Source: an uncultured Coprococcus sp. | Lineage (GTDB): Bacteria > Bacillota > Clostridia > Lachnospirales > Lachnospiraceae | Direction: 5' to 3' | Assembly (NCBI GenBank): GCA_947632705.1 | Contig: CANRQE010000007.1 | Location: 1-64,000 of the forward strand | DNA: 64,000 nucleotides | Shown here: positions 52,485 through 63,626 of the stretch, piece by piece | Position numbering within the stretch: the first letter of the stretch is position 1 | Layout: each line of letters begins with the position of its first letter | Translations under genes and position numbers: made by a program | Notes under the pieces: generated by a model | Databases searched by the model: none | What the model saw: the letters and a program-made list of their open reading frames with translations, nothing else | Told to the model about the DNA's origin: nothing

Positions 52485-55415
52485 CTACAGCCACTTATTC
52501 AATGCCTCCAGCAGCTTGGAAATCTCCACCGGCTTCGCCACATAATCATTCATGCCCGCCTCTTTGGCTTCTCTGATGTCATTATCAAATGCATTTGCGC
52601 TCATGGCAACAATCGGCATATGATCCGTGTCCTCGCGATGCAGATCCCGAATACCTCTTGATGCATCGTAACCGTTCATCACAGGCATCTGAATATCCAT
52701 AAATATAAGATCATAGTAGTTTTGCGGACTGTTTTTAACCATTTCTACAGCTGCCTTTCCATCTTCGGCCTGCTCCACACTGACCCCAATATAGGAAAGC
52801 AGTTCATCGGCAATCTCCCGATTCAGCTCGTTGTCTTCTACAAGGAGAATTCTTTTTCCGCTAAAGCTGTCGGCCTTCAGCTTGGCTGCCTCCAGCTGTT
52901 TTTCCTTTCCTCCTTCTGCAAGAACGGATTTTAATGCATATACCAGACGGGAACGGAACAATGGCTTTTCGATAAAGGCCTGTATGCCTGCTTCTCTTGC
53001 CTGCGCTTCTACCTCTGTCCAGTCAAATGCAGACAGGATAATAATCGGAACATGGTTTCCGATCTTGCTTCGGATTTCCTTTGCCGTTTCGATTCCATCC
53101 TTTTCCGGCATCTTCCAATCCAATATGATGACAGAAAAATCATTCTGTGCCTCATATGCTTCCACGGTACGCTCTACTGCCGTTTCACCGTCCGTTACCC
53201 ATTCCGCCACCATACCGATTCCCTCCAGAATCTCACAGGTGGTAATACACGAATCCTGATCATCATCCGCAACCAGCACACGCAGATCTGCAAGCTCAGC
53301 CACATCATCTGCCCCCTGCTCCTGCAGCTTCAGATGGACGCGAACCGTAAATTTGGAACCGACATTCAATTCGCTTTCTACCTGTATATCGCCATCCATC
53401 ATACGCACGATGTTCCGGGTAATCGACATGCCAAGACCGGTTCCTTCTATATTTTTGCTGACTGAATTCTGCGACCGGGTAAATGGATTGAAAATGGTCT
53501 CCATGAATTCTTTATCCATACCAATACCCGTATCCTCACAGATAAATTCATAGCAGGCCATACCATGAATCGCTGACTTACACTCCCGGATAGAGAACGT
53601 AACCGTCCCACCCTCCGGCGTAAATTTTACGGCATTTCCCAGAATGTTTACAAATATCTGACGGAGCCGTAAGGTATCTCCGATTACATTTTCATGCTCA
53701 ATATCTGAGATATGGACCTTCAGTTCCTGATGCTTACTGTTAATCTGCGCCTGTATAATGGTCAGAATACTTTCTACCATATCCGCCATTCCAAACGGCT
53801 CTTCTGACAATGTAACCTTTCCGCTCTCAATCTTGGACATATCCAGCACATCATTGATCAGTGCCAACAGATGCCGGCTGGAAATTGTAATCTTGCTGAG
53901 ACAATCCTGCAGGCGTTCCTGATCATCCATGTGCATGGCTGCAACGGCAGTCATACCCATGATCGCATTCATCGGCGTACGGATATCATGCGACATGCGC
54001 GCAAGGAAATCCGATTTGGCTCTGTTCGCTGCCTCCGCTGCCTCTGACGCATTCTTTAATGCAAGTCTGATCTGCTGTTCCCGTTCCTTCAGGGCCGTCA
54101 CATCCTGTATGGCAAACAGTACATCCGTCGGTACTCCATTCTTTCTCTTCAGACACAGCACTGATATATTCTCCCAGCGTACTCCGCCCATATCAATCTG
54201 ATATTCATATTGCAGATAAGGGATCTCCTCCGTCAGATGCTTCTGCACATAGTCCTGTGAGATAAGAACGCTCATTTTCTCTCCGCTCTCATCCTCACTG
54301 ACATATTTCGACGCCAGATATTGAACCAATTCTGTATATACTCCTTTATCCGGCGCATCACTCTTCTTATCCTCCAGATATTCATACGTGTTGCTCTCAA
54401 AGTGGACAAGTGCAAACCGGGTAAACAGCTGGGTTGTCACATCCACGATCCGGGATATCTCCTGTTTTTCGGAAACCAGCTGTTTGTTTCTCGCCTTATA
54501 TTTGATGAACAAATACACAATATACGCCAGGAAAACAATAAACAGCTTTATCTCCAGCATTATCCCTGCAGAATCTGCTCCTCCCGCCATCTGCCTGTTC
54601 AATGAGGAAGGGAAATTCTGGAGCAGCAGCCAGTCACAATTGTCTAAGCCTACCACATAAGCACTGCCCGCACCGTTTTTTCCCCGGTAATTGAAGCTGG
54701 CAGATGTGCCATCCCGAAGCGCCTGCTCAAACTTAGCCTCTTCTGTATCTGATAACTGCTGATTTTCCCGCATTGATTCCAACAGATTTTCCGGCGTGGA
54801 CTCATCCACGAATGAAAACACCACCGTTCCGTCATGCTCCAGCAGATAGCAGCTTGCCTGGGTACCGAAATAATCGGCAGAAAGCATATTATGTACCGTT
54901 TCACCTTTTAAGATCCCGCTTAAAACGCCAATAATCTCATTATCATAATAAAATGGCGTGTAGAAGATCAGCAGGGTCTCATTTGTAATTCTGGAATTGT
55001 AAATAACGCATTGCCCGCTATGGCCCTGCATACCCTGCATAAAATATTCCCTGTCTGACAAATCTGCAGTCTGCCCATCCGCTGTCAGATCCATTCCATC
55101 CGCCGATATAAATTCCACATAGTCAAAGGAGGACCGTTCAATCATATCCTGCAAAACGGAAGAATCGACCTTCGGTTCCGGCAGAAGCGACCCATACAGA
55201 TATGCCATCATATTCACGCTGTTTTGGGACATAATAACCAGATCATTGATTCTTTCCGCATTCTCCTCCGTTACAGACTCAATAAAACTGTTATTCTGTT
55301 CCAGAATACGCTTCTTGTTATCTCTGAAAAATACGGCAAAAGAATATATGATAAAACTGAGCAGCGCCATAATAAATAGAAATTCAAATACTATTATTTT
55401 GTTCTTTTTTTTCAT
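52485..55415 (-). CDS. Hybrid sensor histidine kinase with two receiver domains
   Basis: Extracytoplasmic sensor, FLARMSHDIRTPMNAIMGM, GTGLGMSITRNI, two receivers (VIILDWKMPEKDG, LIFMDIQMPVMNG). Confidence 0.93.
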   Translation of the reverse strand: MKKKNKIIVFEFLFIMALLSFIIYSFAVFFRDNKKRILEQNNSFIESVTEENAERINDLVIMSQNSVNMMAYLYGSLLPEPKVDSSVLQDMIERSSFDYVEFISADGMDLTADGQTADLSDREYFMQGMQGHSGQCVIYNSRITNETLLIFYTPFYYDNEIIGVLSGILKGETVHNMLSADYFGTQASCYLLEHDGTVVFSFVDESTPENLLESMRENQQLSDTEEAKFEQALRDGTSASFNYRGKNGAGSAYVVGLDNCDWLLLQNFPSSLNRQMAGGADSAGIMLEIKLFIVFLAYIVYLFIKYKARNKQLVSEKQEISRIVDVTTQLFTRFALVHFESNTYEYLEDKKSDAPDKGVYTELVQYLASKYVSEDESGEKMSVLISQDYVQKHLTEEIPYLQYEYQIDMGGVRWENISVLCLKRKNGVPTDVLFAIQDVTALKEREQQIRLALKNASEAAEAANRAKSDFLARMSHDIRTPMNAIMGMTAVAAMHMDDQERLQDCLSKITISSRHLLALINDVLDMSKIESGKVTLSEEPFGMADMVESILTIIQAQINSKHQELKVHISDIEHENVIGDTLRLRQIFVNILGNAVKFTPEGGTVTFSIRECKSAIHGMACYEFICEDTGIGMDKEFMETIFNPFTRSQNSVSKNIEGTGLGMSITRNIVRMMDGDIQVESELNVGSKFTVRVHLKLQEQGADDVAELADLRVLVADDDQDSCITTCEILEGIGMVAEWVTDGETAVERTVEAYEAQNDFSVIILDWKMPEKDGIETAKEIRSKIGNHVPIIILSAFDWTEVEAQAREAGIQAFIEKPLFRSRLVYALKSVLAEGGKEKQLEAAKLKADSFSGKRILLVEDNELNREIADELLSYIGVSVEQAEDGKAAVEMVKNSPQNYYDLIFMDIQMPVMNGYDASRGIRDLHREDTDHMPIVAMSANAFDNDIREAKEAGMNDYVAKPVEISKLLEALNKWL

Positions 55416-55510
55416 AGTTTGTTTCTCTTTCTTCGGTAAAAATATAAAGCATTTTTATCATAACATGGGAATTGATATAATGCAACCGGCAATCCGGTCA
55501 TCGATTATAT

Positions 55511-55546
55511 AAAAAGGCGGCCGGTTTTTTGCCAGCCGCCTTTTTT
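55511..55546. terminator. Bidirectional intrinsic terminator
   Basis: AAAAAGGCGGC / GCCGCCTTTTTT. Confidence 0.85.
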
Positions 55547-55589
55547 AAGAAATTCCGCTCAAAGGTCTGCTTTTTTATTTTCGCCGCTT

Positions 55590-57818
55590 TTATTCTATGG
55601 AACCGGTCCGATAGATGAATTTCACCTGACCTTCCATGGAATCATCCAGCCCTGTAAATGTCCGGTATCCGCGAGATACTGTCTTTATGGCGCGCAGTCT
55701 CTCCACAAGTCCGTCCAAGTCTCCATCCACTGCATCCACCAGCTTCTGAATCCCCTGTTCATTCAATTCGACCAGACCATCTGAAAGCTGCAGGGCGCCG
55801 TTTTTCAGGGCTGTAATGCCCTCAATCAGGGCCGGCGTGCTGTTTTTCAGAGTTAAAATTCCGTTATATAATTCTCCGGCGCCGGCATACAGACTGTCCG
55901 CTCCGCCTGCCAGAGTATCCATCCCCGTTTTTAATTCGCCGGCGCCTTCCGCCGCCTGGGCAACGCCGGCCGTATAAGACTGCAGACCAAGATAAAAAGC
56001 ATTATAGCTGTCCAAGGATGCCTTCAGGGAAATGACAGCCTGCGCACCTTGTGACGCCGCTGTCAGCTGGGACTGTACCTCCTCAGAAGCCATATTGTCA
56101 GAAATTGCCTTTTGCACCTGTAATTCTATATTGGAAGCAATCGTTTCTTTCATCGTATCACTCTGCATCTGTTCAGAAACATTTGTCTCAACTGTCGCTT
56201 TCACGGTTTCCGAATTCATCTGTTCATTGACCTGCGCATCAATTGTCCGGATTACTTCATCACTTTGCATCTGCTGCGTAATGGCCGCCTGAATTGCCGA
56301 CTGTGTCTCTTCATCCACCAGACCATTTGCAACGGCAGCTTCATAATCCTCCTTACTCATCTGGGCGGCCGCACTGATCACCTGTGCGGCAACGGCATCC
56401 TGAACTGCCTGCGTTACCTGAGCGGTCACCTGCTCCTTTACCGCTTCTTCTACCTGCGTACGCACTTCTTCACGGACTGCCGCCGTTACCTGTTCTTCTA
56501 TATAAGCGCGCTGTGCTTCCACCGCTGCCGTAACTGCTGCAAGTGCCTGTTCATAGACGGCATTTTCATCCAATGACGCAATCACGCCGTTTAATACATC
56601 TGCATAGTTACCGATTGTCAGTTCCGGTACCTCTAATCCGGAAGCGGCAAGCTGGGTATTGGCCGTCTGAAGCAGGGTTACAAATACCTGTCCGGCTCCT
56701 CCGTTCAAGGATTCATTATTGGCGACCAGTGTATTCAGGCCGTTATATAACTGTTCCGCCCCTGACTGTAAGGAAACGGCTCCTTCATCCAGATCTCCGA
56801 TTCCATTCTTCAATGTATCCGCCCCGGAGGCCAATGCTCCTACGCCGTCAACCAGTGTACCGGACTGGCTTAACAACGTCGAAAGTCCTTCATACAGCTG
56901 TGTGGAACCATCCATCAGCTGATCCATCGCATCGGTCAGTTCACCCAGGGACGCACCCAGATCATCAACCGAGTCTATATGATCGGTATCAATTTCATTG
57001 AAAATTTCATTTGTGGCAAGCGTTACCGTCATATCAAGCTTGAAATTTTCCACATCTCCGGTAATCTCCACATAATCCGGAATCTCAAGCTGCTCGGCAG
57101 AGACTGCAAGATTTTCCTGCATACCCGGAAACGCAATTCCGATTACAACGGTACGGTCACCGTCATTGATCAGCTTACCGTTTGTAACCTCCACATTGGA
57201 AAATACGGCATTATCCAGCAAAACGCCGGTCAGCATTGCAAACGGCACATAAAGCTTTTCTTTCTTTCCGTTTATTTCCACATATTCATATTGTTGATTG
57301 GAATAGTCAAAACGGATAGTCACCTTTCCGCTTTTTCCTGCTATTTCTGAAGGCGTTACCGTTTTGCCGTCCAGCTTGTATGATACGGTCATTGCAACCG
57401 GCAGCTCCTTGTCGCTTTTTCCCTGATAGTATATATCATTGCCCTGTGCATCCCAGACACAGCTATGATCGCTTCCGGTCGTATAACCTTCTTCTCCCTT
57501 GATATTTTCTATATCCGTCAAATCTGTTTTGTCATGTAACGTCTCATCGCCCATTGCATTTTTAAGCCAGTCACTGACTACAATCTCCTGTACGGAACCA
57601 TCCGCTTCAGAAAGCACATAGACTGTCTCATCCTTGAAACCGGACGTTTCGGAATCTGCTGTTTTCCGGTCGGACAAAGCAGCCTGCTTCTCGACATTTT
57701 CATCTGCCCGTATATCGTCCGCATTTACATTTGGCGTATAAACGGTATATACAATGCCACAGATGGTCAAAACAGCACAAAGACAGAACGCAATCATTTT
57801 TGTTATTGTTTTTTTCAT
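55590..57818 (-). CDS. YhgE/Pip-like protein with LxxG heptad repeats
   Basis: 742 aa; signal/TM N-terminus, repeated ALASGADTLKNGIGDLDEGAVSLQSGAEQLYNGL heptads, central Gln-rich coiled coil. Confidence 0.75.
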   Translation of the reverse strand: MKKTITKMIAFCLCAVLTICGIVYTVYTPNVNADDIRADENVEKQAALSDRKTADSETSGFKDETVYVLSEADGSVQEIVVSDWLKNAMGDETLHDKTDLTDIENIKGEEGYTTGSDHSCVWDAQGNDIYYQGKSDKELPVAMTVSYKLDGKTVTPSEIAGKSGKVTIRFDYSNQQYEYVEINGKKEKLYVPFAMLTGVLLDNAVFSNVEVTNGKLINDGDRTVVIGIAFPGMQENLAVSAEQLEIPDYVEITGDVENFKLDMTVTLATNEIFNEIDTDHIDSVDDLGASLGELTDAMDQLMDGSTQLYEGLSTLLSQSGTLVDGVGALASGADTLKNGIGDLDEGAVSLQSGAEQLYNGLNTLVANNESLNGGAGQVFVTLLQTANTQLAASGLEVPELTIGNYADVLNGVIASLDENAVYEQALAAVTAAVEAQRAYIEEQVTAAVREEVRTQVEEAVKEQVTAQVTQAVQDAVAAQVISAAAQMSKEDYEAAVANGLVDEETQSAIQAAITQQMQSDEVIRTIDAQVNEQMNSETVKATVETNVSEQMQSDTMKETIASNIELQVQKAISDNMASEEVQSQLTAASQGAQAVISLKASLDSYNAFYLGLQSYTAGVAQAAEGAGELKTGMDTLAGGADSLYAGAGELYNGILTLKNSTPALIEGITALKNGALQLSDGLVELNEQGIQKLVDAVDGDLDGLVERLRAIKTVSRGYRTFTGLDDSMEGQVKFIYRTGSIE

Positions 57819-59917
57819 TTTACAAGAACCTCCTGTTCCTTCATGGATTTATTTTTAGGTTTCATCCCATGAGTTGTAACGCAGATCACTTTATCGAACA
57901 GCAGCAAAAGCGCCGGAAGGATCAGAATTACAGCCAGCATACTGATAACCGCACCTCTTGCCATCAGCATACACATGGAACCTATCATATCGATATTAGA
58001 ATATGTGGCTACGCCAAAGGTCGCTGCAAACAGACCCATGCCGGATACAACAATCGATGGTATGGAGGTCGCCAACGCAACGATCACGGCATCCTTTTTT
58101 CCATTTCCCCGGCTCCGTTCCGCTTTGTAGCGCGTTGTCATCAAAATAGCATAGTCCACGGTCGCGCCAAGCTGAATCGTACTGATACAAATCGGCGCTA
58201 TAAACGGAAGGCTCTGTCCGAAATAATGCGGTAACCCCAGATTGATAAATATGGCGGCTTCTATTACGGAAATCAGGATAAACGGAAGCGAGATGCTCTG
58301 TTCTACCAGGGCTATGATAATGAAAATGGCAAGGATGGAAACCATATTTACCACCTTAAAATCATGCGCAGTTGTCTCTATCATATCTTTCATGCAGGGC
58401 GCTTCTCCGATCAGCATGCCGCTTTCATCATACTTTTTCAGAATCTGGTTTAATGCATGAATCTGTTCATTGACTTCATCACTGGCAACCTTATATTCCG
58501 AATTGATCAGCAGCAATTCCCATTTGTCATTTTCCAGAATCTCCGTAACGGATTCCGGCAGAACCTCCTCCGGAATACGGGACCCCAGAACAGATTCAAG
58601 TCCCAACACATATTTCACGCCGTCCACCTGTTCCATTTCCGCAATCATGGAACGGACGGTGGTGGAGGAGAGGCCGGCGTCCACCAACAACATATGTGTG
58701 GATGCAATATCAAATTCCTCAGACAGCTTCCTGCTTGCAATCACATACTCCATGTCCTCCGGCAGGCACTGTCCCATATCATAATAAACCTCATCGTTTG
58801 TTTTCTTATATCCATAATAGGCAAACGGGATTACCAGAATAAAGATAACCAGGAAAACAGGAAAAATACGTACAACATGCTTTGCATATCCCTTCATATC
58901 GGGAATCAGGGACCGGTGTCTGGTCTTCTGCAGCGGTTTGTCAAATACAAGAATGAGTGCCGGAAGCACGGTTACACAACCAAGAACGCCTAAGAGTACC
59001 CCTTTTGCCATCACGATTCCCAGATCCCGGCCCATCGTAAAGGTCATAAAACAAAGAGCAATAAATCCTGCAATCGTAGTAATGGAGCTTCCTACCACGG
59101 ATGTGAGGGTCTCCTTGATTGCAGCTGCCATTGCTTCCTTACAGTCATTGTATTTTGCACGCTGCTCATTGTAGCTGTGCCAGAGGAAAATCGAATAATC
59201 CATTGTAACGGCAAGCTGCAGCACGGCTGAAAGGGCTTTTGTAATATAGGAAATTTCTCCCATAAAATAATTGGTTCCGAGATTTAACAGGATCATCATA
59301 CCGATACTGACAAGGAACACAAACGGAATCAGCCAGCTGTCAAGGAACAGCAGCATGGCGACACAGGCCAGCAGCACGGCAATCCCCACATAGATCGGCT
59401 CCTCCTTCTCGCACAGATCCTTAAGATCTGTCACCAGTGCGGACATACCTGATACAAAGCACTGTTTTCCGGCAATCTTACGGATTTCCCTGATTGCATC
59501 CATTGTAATATCGGAAGATGTGGATGTATCGAAAAATACCGCTATCATGGTCGCATTCTCAGTATTGAATTCGTTATATATATTCTCCGGCAGCAGTTCC
59601 ATCGGAACAGAAGCATCTGCAATGGAATCATACCAGAGAACCGTTTCCACATGATCCACCTGCTCAATCTTTTCTTTCAGAGACGACACATCCTTTACGG
59701 ACATATTCTCTAAAATGATGAACGAAAACGCTCCCTTTCCGAAATCCTCTAAAAGCTCATTCTGCCCGACGACCGTCTCCATGTCCTTCGGCAGATAATC
59801 CAGCATATCGTAGTTAATTCTTGTACCGAGCATCCCAAACAGCGACGGAATCATAAGTACAAGCACTATAATTAAAATTGCTACACGGTGTTTTACAACC
59901 GCTTTTGAAAAACGCAT
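57815..59917 (-). CDS. MMPL/RND family transporter
   Basis: 700 aa, two repeats of TM-large loop-TM; LQLAVTMDYSIFLWH and TIQLGATVDYAILMTTRY. Confidence 0.92.
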   Translation of the reverse strand: MRFSKAVVKHRVAILIIVLVLMIPSLFGMLGTRINYDMLDYLPKDMETVVGQNELLEDFGKGAFSFIILENMSVKDVSSLKEKIEQVDHVETVLWYDSIADASVPMELLPENIYNEFNTENATMIAVFFDTSTSSDITMDAIREIRKIAGKQCFVSGMSALVTDLKDLCEKEEPIYVGIAVLLACVAMLLFLDSWLIPFVFLVSIGMMILLNLGTNYFMGEISYITKALSAVLQLAVTMDYSIFLWHSYNEQRAKYNDCKEAMAAAIKETLTSVVGSSITTIAGFIALCFMTFTMGRDLGIVMAKGVLLGVLGCVTVLPALILVFDKPLQKTRHRSLIPDMKGYAKHVVRIFPVFLVIFILVIPFAYYGYKKTNDEVYYDMGQCLPEDMEYVIASRKLSEEFDIASTHMLLVDAGLSSTTVRSMIAEMEQVDGVKYVLGLESVLGSRIPEEVLPESVTEILENDKWELLLINSEYKVASDEVNEQIHALNQILKKYDESGMLIGEAPCMKDMIETTAHDFKVVNMVSILAIFIIIALVEQSISLPFILISVIEAAIFINLGLPHYFGQSLPFIAPICISTIQLGATVDYAILMTTRYKAERSRGNGKKDAVIVALATSIPSIVVSGMGLFAATFGVATYSNIDMIGSMCMLMARGAVISMLAVILILPALLLLFDKVICVTTHGMKPKNKSMKEQEVLVK

Positions 59918-59923
59918 AATCTT

Positions 59924-60532
59924 TTACCTGTCCTTTCCATTGATTTCATGATATTCCACATCGATGATATCCGGCTGCTGATGCTTAATGATCAGTACCG
60001 TACTGATGACCGTATAAAGATTCAGGATTCCCTCCGCTAAAAGAGAAATGCCAAGCAGTATGGTCAGGATCCGGGCGCTGTTTACAGAATCAAACACAAG
60101 CACGATTCCAACCACTCCTGTAATAATGGCCAGTGCAAGAATGACCCACCAGCTCTGAATACCAAACCGTCTGGAATCCATTGCAATCCGGATTTTAAAA
60201 AGTCCGTCCAGTAAAACCGCAATACCGATCAGAATACAGATTAACGCCATCAGATGGGCCGGATGGAACAAAACCACCACGCCTATGACCAGCAGCAGGA
60301 TTCCAAATTCCAGATCGTATTGAAAAGCCAGCCGGTATAAATCCTTTGAGCAATAGCCGATAATTTTGACGACCCCGAAGACCAGCATTGCAATCCCCAG
60401 CGAAACGCCAATGACAGCAGCCGACAATTCCGGTAAAGCAATAAACAGAATTCCGGCAATACAAAGTAAAACGGACATCACAATATAACCGGTTTTTGCG
60501 ATCAGCATTGGCGTAACAGAACGCATTTTCAT
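59924..60532 (-). CDS. HdeD/DUF308-like membrane protein
   Basis: 202 aa, six hydrophobic segments in DUF308-like pattern. Confidence 0.75.
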   Translation of the reverse strand: MKMRSVTPMLIAKTGYIVMSVLLCIAGILFIALPELSAAVIGVSLGIAMLVFGVVKIIGYCSKDLYRLAFQYDLEFGILLLVIGVVVLFHPAHLMALICILIGIAVLLDGLFKIRIAMDSRRFGIQSWWVILALAIITGVVGIVLVFDSVNSARILTILLGISLLAEGILNLYTVISTVLIIKHQQPDIIDVEYHEINGKDR

Positions 60533-60600
60533 AAAGCATTGCCTCCTTTATTATTTTGCTATTATTTTAGTGACAGGATTTTTTTCTGAATACAGACACA

Positions 60601-60633
60601 AAAAGTCCCGTGCCTAAAAAACAGACACGGGAC
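60601..60633 (-). terminator. Intrinsic terminator of TetR gene
   Basis: GTCCCGTG / CACGGGAC then TTTTT on minus strand. Confidence 0.85.
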
Positions 60634-60659
60634 AACATAATGACTGAATGATCTTGGTC

Positions 60660-61217
60660 TTATTCCATCTCGCAGCGCGAGAGCATTTCCTCTACCATTC
60701 CTTTTTTTATTTCACATATACGCTCCAGTATATCCCGGATATCCTCCGACATACCTGTCCTCAGCCATCTGGATACGATTCCAAATCCCAGACTTTCCAG
60801 ATATTTTTTTATGACCTGACGATCCCTTTCCTTAATCTTTCTGTCCTTCAAAACCGTTGTCAGATAAGCATCGATCACATATTCGCACACCTTCCAGAGA
60901 TACTGCTCATATATCTCCCGGTTGATGGAATTATAAATATGCAGTACGGCACGTTTTTTTGACAGGGCGGATTCGATAACAGCATAGAGACAATCCTCTA
61001 TTTTTTCCACTGTAGGATACGCCTGAATGATCTCCTCTGCATCCTCCATCACGATATCTTCTATCAGCATCGGTAAATCTTCAAAATAATAATAAAAGGT
61101 ATTCCGGTTCACGCCGCAGTCTGCTACAATGTCCTTCACCGTAATCTGAGAAAGCGGCCGTTCCGTCAATAGTTTGATAAATGATTCTTTAATTGCCTGT
61201 TTTGTAAAATTAGCCAT
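60660..61217 (-). CDS. TetR/AcrR family regulator
   Basis: ITVKDIVADCGVNRNTFYYYFEDLPMLI. Confidence 0.92.
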   Translation of the reverse strand: MANFTKQAIKESFIKLLTERPLSQITVKDIVADCGVNRNTFYYYFEDLPMLIEDIVMEDAEEIIQAYPTVEKIEDCLYAVIESALSKKRAVLHIYNSINREIYEQYLWKVCEYVIDAYLTTVLKDRKIKERDRQVIKKYLESLGFGIVSRWLRTGMSEDIRDILERICEIKKGMVEEMLSRCEME

Positions 61218-61258
61218 AACCAGTAGTCCTCCATACAGGGTATTCTAACACAGATACT

Positions 61259-62254
61259 TTACACATCGTCCACAAGCGCCTGCGGATATAATTCCTTCAG
61301 GACATCCATACAATGGGCCTGCACTATATCAAAAACCTCAGACTCTTTCTTTGGAAACCTTTCGTTTTCCACAAATCCGCCTGCCATGGCGGCATGGCCT
61401 CCGCCGTTTCCCCATTCCTTTAAACAGGCTTCCGCAAGCTTACCCGCATCCACATCGGAACGTTCGCTGCGGAAGCTGAATTTATACCCGTTTTTCCGTT
61501 TGGCAAACAGAATCACTACCTCTACCTCTTTTAATGCAAGGAAGAAATCGCTCAAAACTGCTACCAAAGCATCCGGACACATAAAATCCAGATGGGAAAA
61601 TCCCACTTTCCCATAAACCCGGATATTCTCAATCGCGGCTCCATACGCCTGAAGATCCATAAATTCCATATTGTTCGATTCCAGTTTCTGCAACAGCTTT
61701 GCATCCGCATACGGGAACAAATAAGCATACATACGGACATCAAATTCCGTAACGCCTCTGCTCAGCTGAAGCGTATCCATCCGGATGCCGTATAAAAGCG
61801 CCGTTGCAGCCTTTTTGGAAGGTTTCACACCCAAGGCCTGATAATACTCGGCAATCAGGGAAGCGCAGGCACCGGTAATCCGGAGATCTACATATTCATA
61901 AGAAACCGTCCGAAAGGTCGGATGGTGGTCAATCACGGCAAGCTCGTCTCCAGCCAGATCTGTCGTATTACCGGTATTTTTCTGGCAATCGACCAGTATG
62001 ATCATATCCGTTTCGTCCATCCGGTCCATAATCTCTTCATAACGGTGCATTTCTATACCAAGCAGCCGAAGCATTTTTACACTGCTTAATTTATCAATCT
62101 CCCCTACATGGCACAATTGTGTTTCAATCTTAAACTTTTCCAGTAATTTCTGAAGTGCAAACGCTGAAGCGATCGCATCCGGATCCGGAAAATTATGTGT
62201 CTGTATCCAGACTTTTTTATCCTTACATAATTCAATTAACTTTTTCTGTTCCAT
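61259..62254 (-). CDS. DHH family phosphoesterase (NrnA-like)
   Basis: HNFPDPDAIASAFALQ, LVDCQ, IDHHPT, GGGHAAMAGG. Confidence 0.93.
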   Translation of the reverse strand: MEQKKLIELCKDKKVWIQTHNFPDPDAIASAFALQKLLEKFKIETQLCHVGEIDKLSSVKMLRLLGIEMHRYEEIMDRMDETDMIILVDCQKNTGNTTDLAGDELAVIDHHPTFRTVSYEYVDLRITGACASLIAEYYQALGVKPSKKAATALLYGIRMDTLQLSRGVTEFDVRMYAYLFPYADAKLLQKLESNNMEFMDLQAYGAAIENIRVYGKVGFSHLDFMCPDALVAVLSDFFLALKEVEVVILFAKRKNGYKFSFRSERSDVDAGKLAEACLKEWGNGGGHAAMAGGFVENERFPKKESEVFDIVQAHCMDVLKELYPQALVDDV

Positions 62255-62480
62255 GCTGCCTCCTGACGGTGCATACCTGCTTTCCAGAAAACTGAAAAGC
62301 GAAAAAAAATCCTATAATAATTTTGTCGTTTCTGATAGCTTCCACCTTATTTTATGTTACTTTTCAATATATTACAACAGATTCACTGCCATAACAATAT
62401 GCTTTTTTGTTTTTCAAAAAATCTTGATTTTTACTTTTTCAATGATTATATTGATGATATGAATTCGGAGGTGTCTGAGA

Positions 62481-63251
62481 ATGCTGTTTCAATTTTTTAT
62501 ATGTTTTCTGGCCGGATTAGGTGCAGGTCTTGGAACCGGCTTTGCAGGAATGAGCGCAGCGGCGGTCATCAGTCCTATGCTGATTACGTTTCTGCATCTG
62601 CCTGCCTATGAGGCGGTAGGTATTGCGCTTGCAAGCGACGTACTGGCAAGTGCCGTCAGCGCATACACATATGGAAAGAATAAAAATCTGGATATCAAAA
62701 ACGGAATCGTGATGATGCTCACCGTTTTATTATTTACCCTGATCGGCAGCTTTGCTGCCAGCAAGGTTCCGAACAGAACCATGGGAAATTTCTCTGTCTT
62801 CATGACCCTTTTATTGGGAATTAAATTTATCATCAGGCCGGTCATGACCACCAAGGAAACCATGGCATCCGTCAGCGCCAAAAAAAGGATCCTACAATCC
62901 ATAATCAGCGGTACGATCATCGGTTTTATCTGTGGCTTTATCGGAGCAGGCGGCGGCATGATGATGCTTTTCATCCTGACCAGTGTTCTGGGATACGAAT
63001 TAAAAACCGCCGTCGGAACCAGTGTATTTATTATGGCTTTTACCGCATTTACCGGTTCGATCAGTCACTTTGCCATCGGCGGCCTGCCGGATATGGGTTG
63101 TCTGGCGTTCTGTATTCTCTTCACCCTGATATGGGCAAGGATTGCCGCTTTATTTGCCAATCGGGCAAGCGCTGCTACCTTAAACAGGGCAACCGGCATT
63201 GTGCTGTCGATATTGGGCGTGGCCATACTGTCTGTCAATCTTATCAGATGA
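62481..63251 (+). CDS. TauE/SafE family sulfite exporter-like permease
   Basis: 256 aa; CGFIGAGGGMMMLFILT. Confidence 0.88.
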   Translation: MLFQFFICFLAGLGAGLGTGFAGMSAAAVISPMLITFLHLPAYEAVGIALASDVLASAVSAYTYGKNKNLDIKNGIVMMLTVLLFTLIGSFAASKVPNRTMGNFSVFMTLLLGIKFIIRPVMTTKETMASVSAKKRILQSIISGTIIGFICGFIGAGGGMMMLFILTSVLGYELKTAVGTSVFIMAFTAFTGSISHFAIGGLPDMGCLAFCILFTLIWARIAALFANRASAATLNRATGIVLSILGVAILSVNLIR

Positions 63252-63274
63252 ACATAGTAAAGATTAAAAAGTCT

Positions 63275-63487
63275 CTAATATTCCTTCTTGATCGTTTCGA
63301 TCCCATACAGCTTCATAAACCGGTCCAGATCCTTTTGGCTGCGTATCAGCATTATTTCTTCAAATTTACCGGTTTGATGGTTTTTAAAACCTGCTACCTG
63401 TTCTCCATTGCAGATGCTGCACCTTAAAACAGGCTGCAGATTCTCTTTGTCATATGCAATAACCGTTTGTTTTTTCTTTCCTAACAT
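63275..63487 (-). CDS. Small conserved-looking hypothetical protein
   Basis: MLGKKKQTVIAYDKENLQPVLRCSICNGEQVAGFKN...; CxxC motif. Confidence 0.6.
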   Translation of the reverse strand: MLGKKKQTVIAYDKENLQPVLRCSICNGEQVAGFKNHQTGKFEEIMLIRSQKDLDRFMKLYGIETIKKEY

Positions 63488-63626
63488 GATAACTCCCGTT
63501 TTATACTGCCAAAAAACTGTTCTTCGTTCACCGGAATCCGTATACAGCATTCGGGATTCCGCACAGATAAATGACTCCTCTGACCGGATCAGCTCTTCGT
63601 CCGGGCAGAGGAGTTTCCTTTACCTT

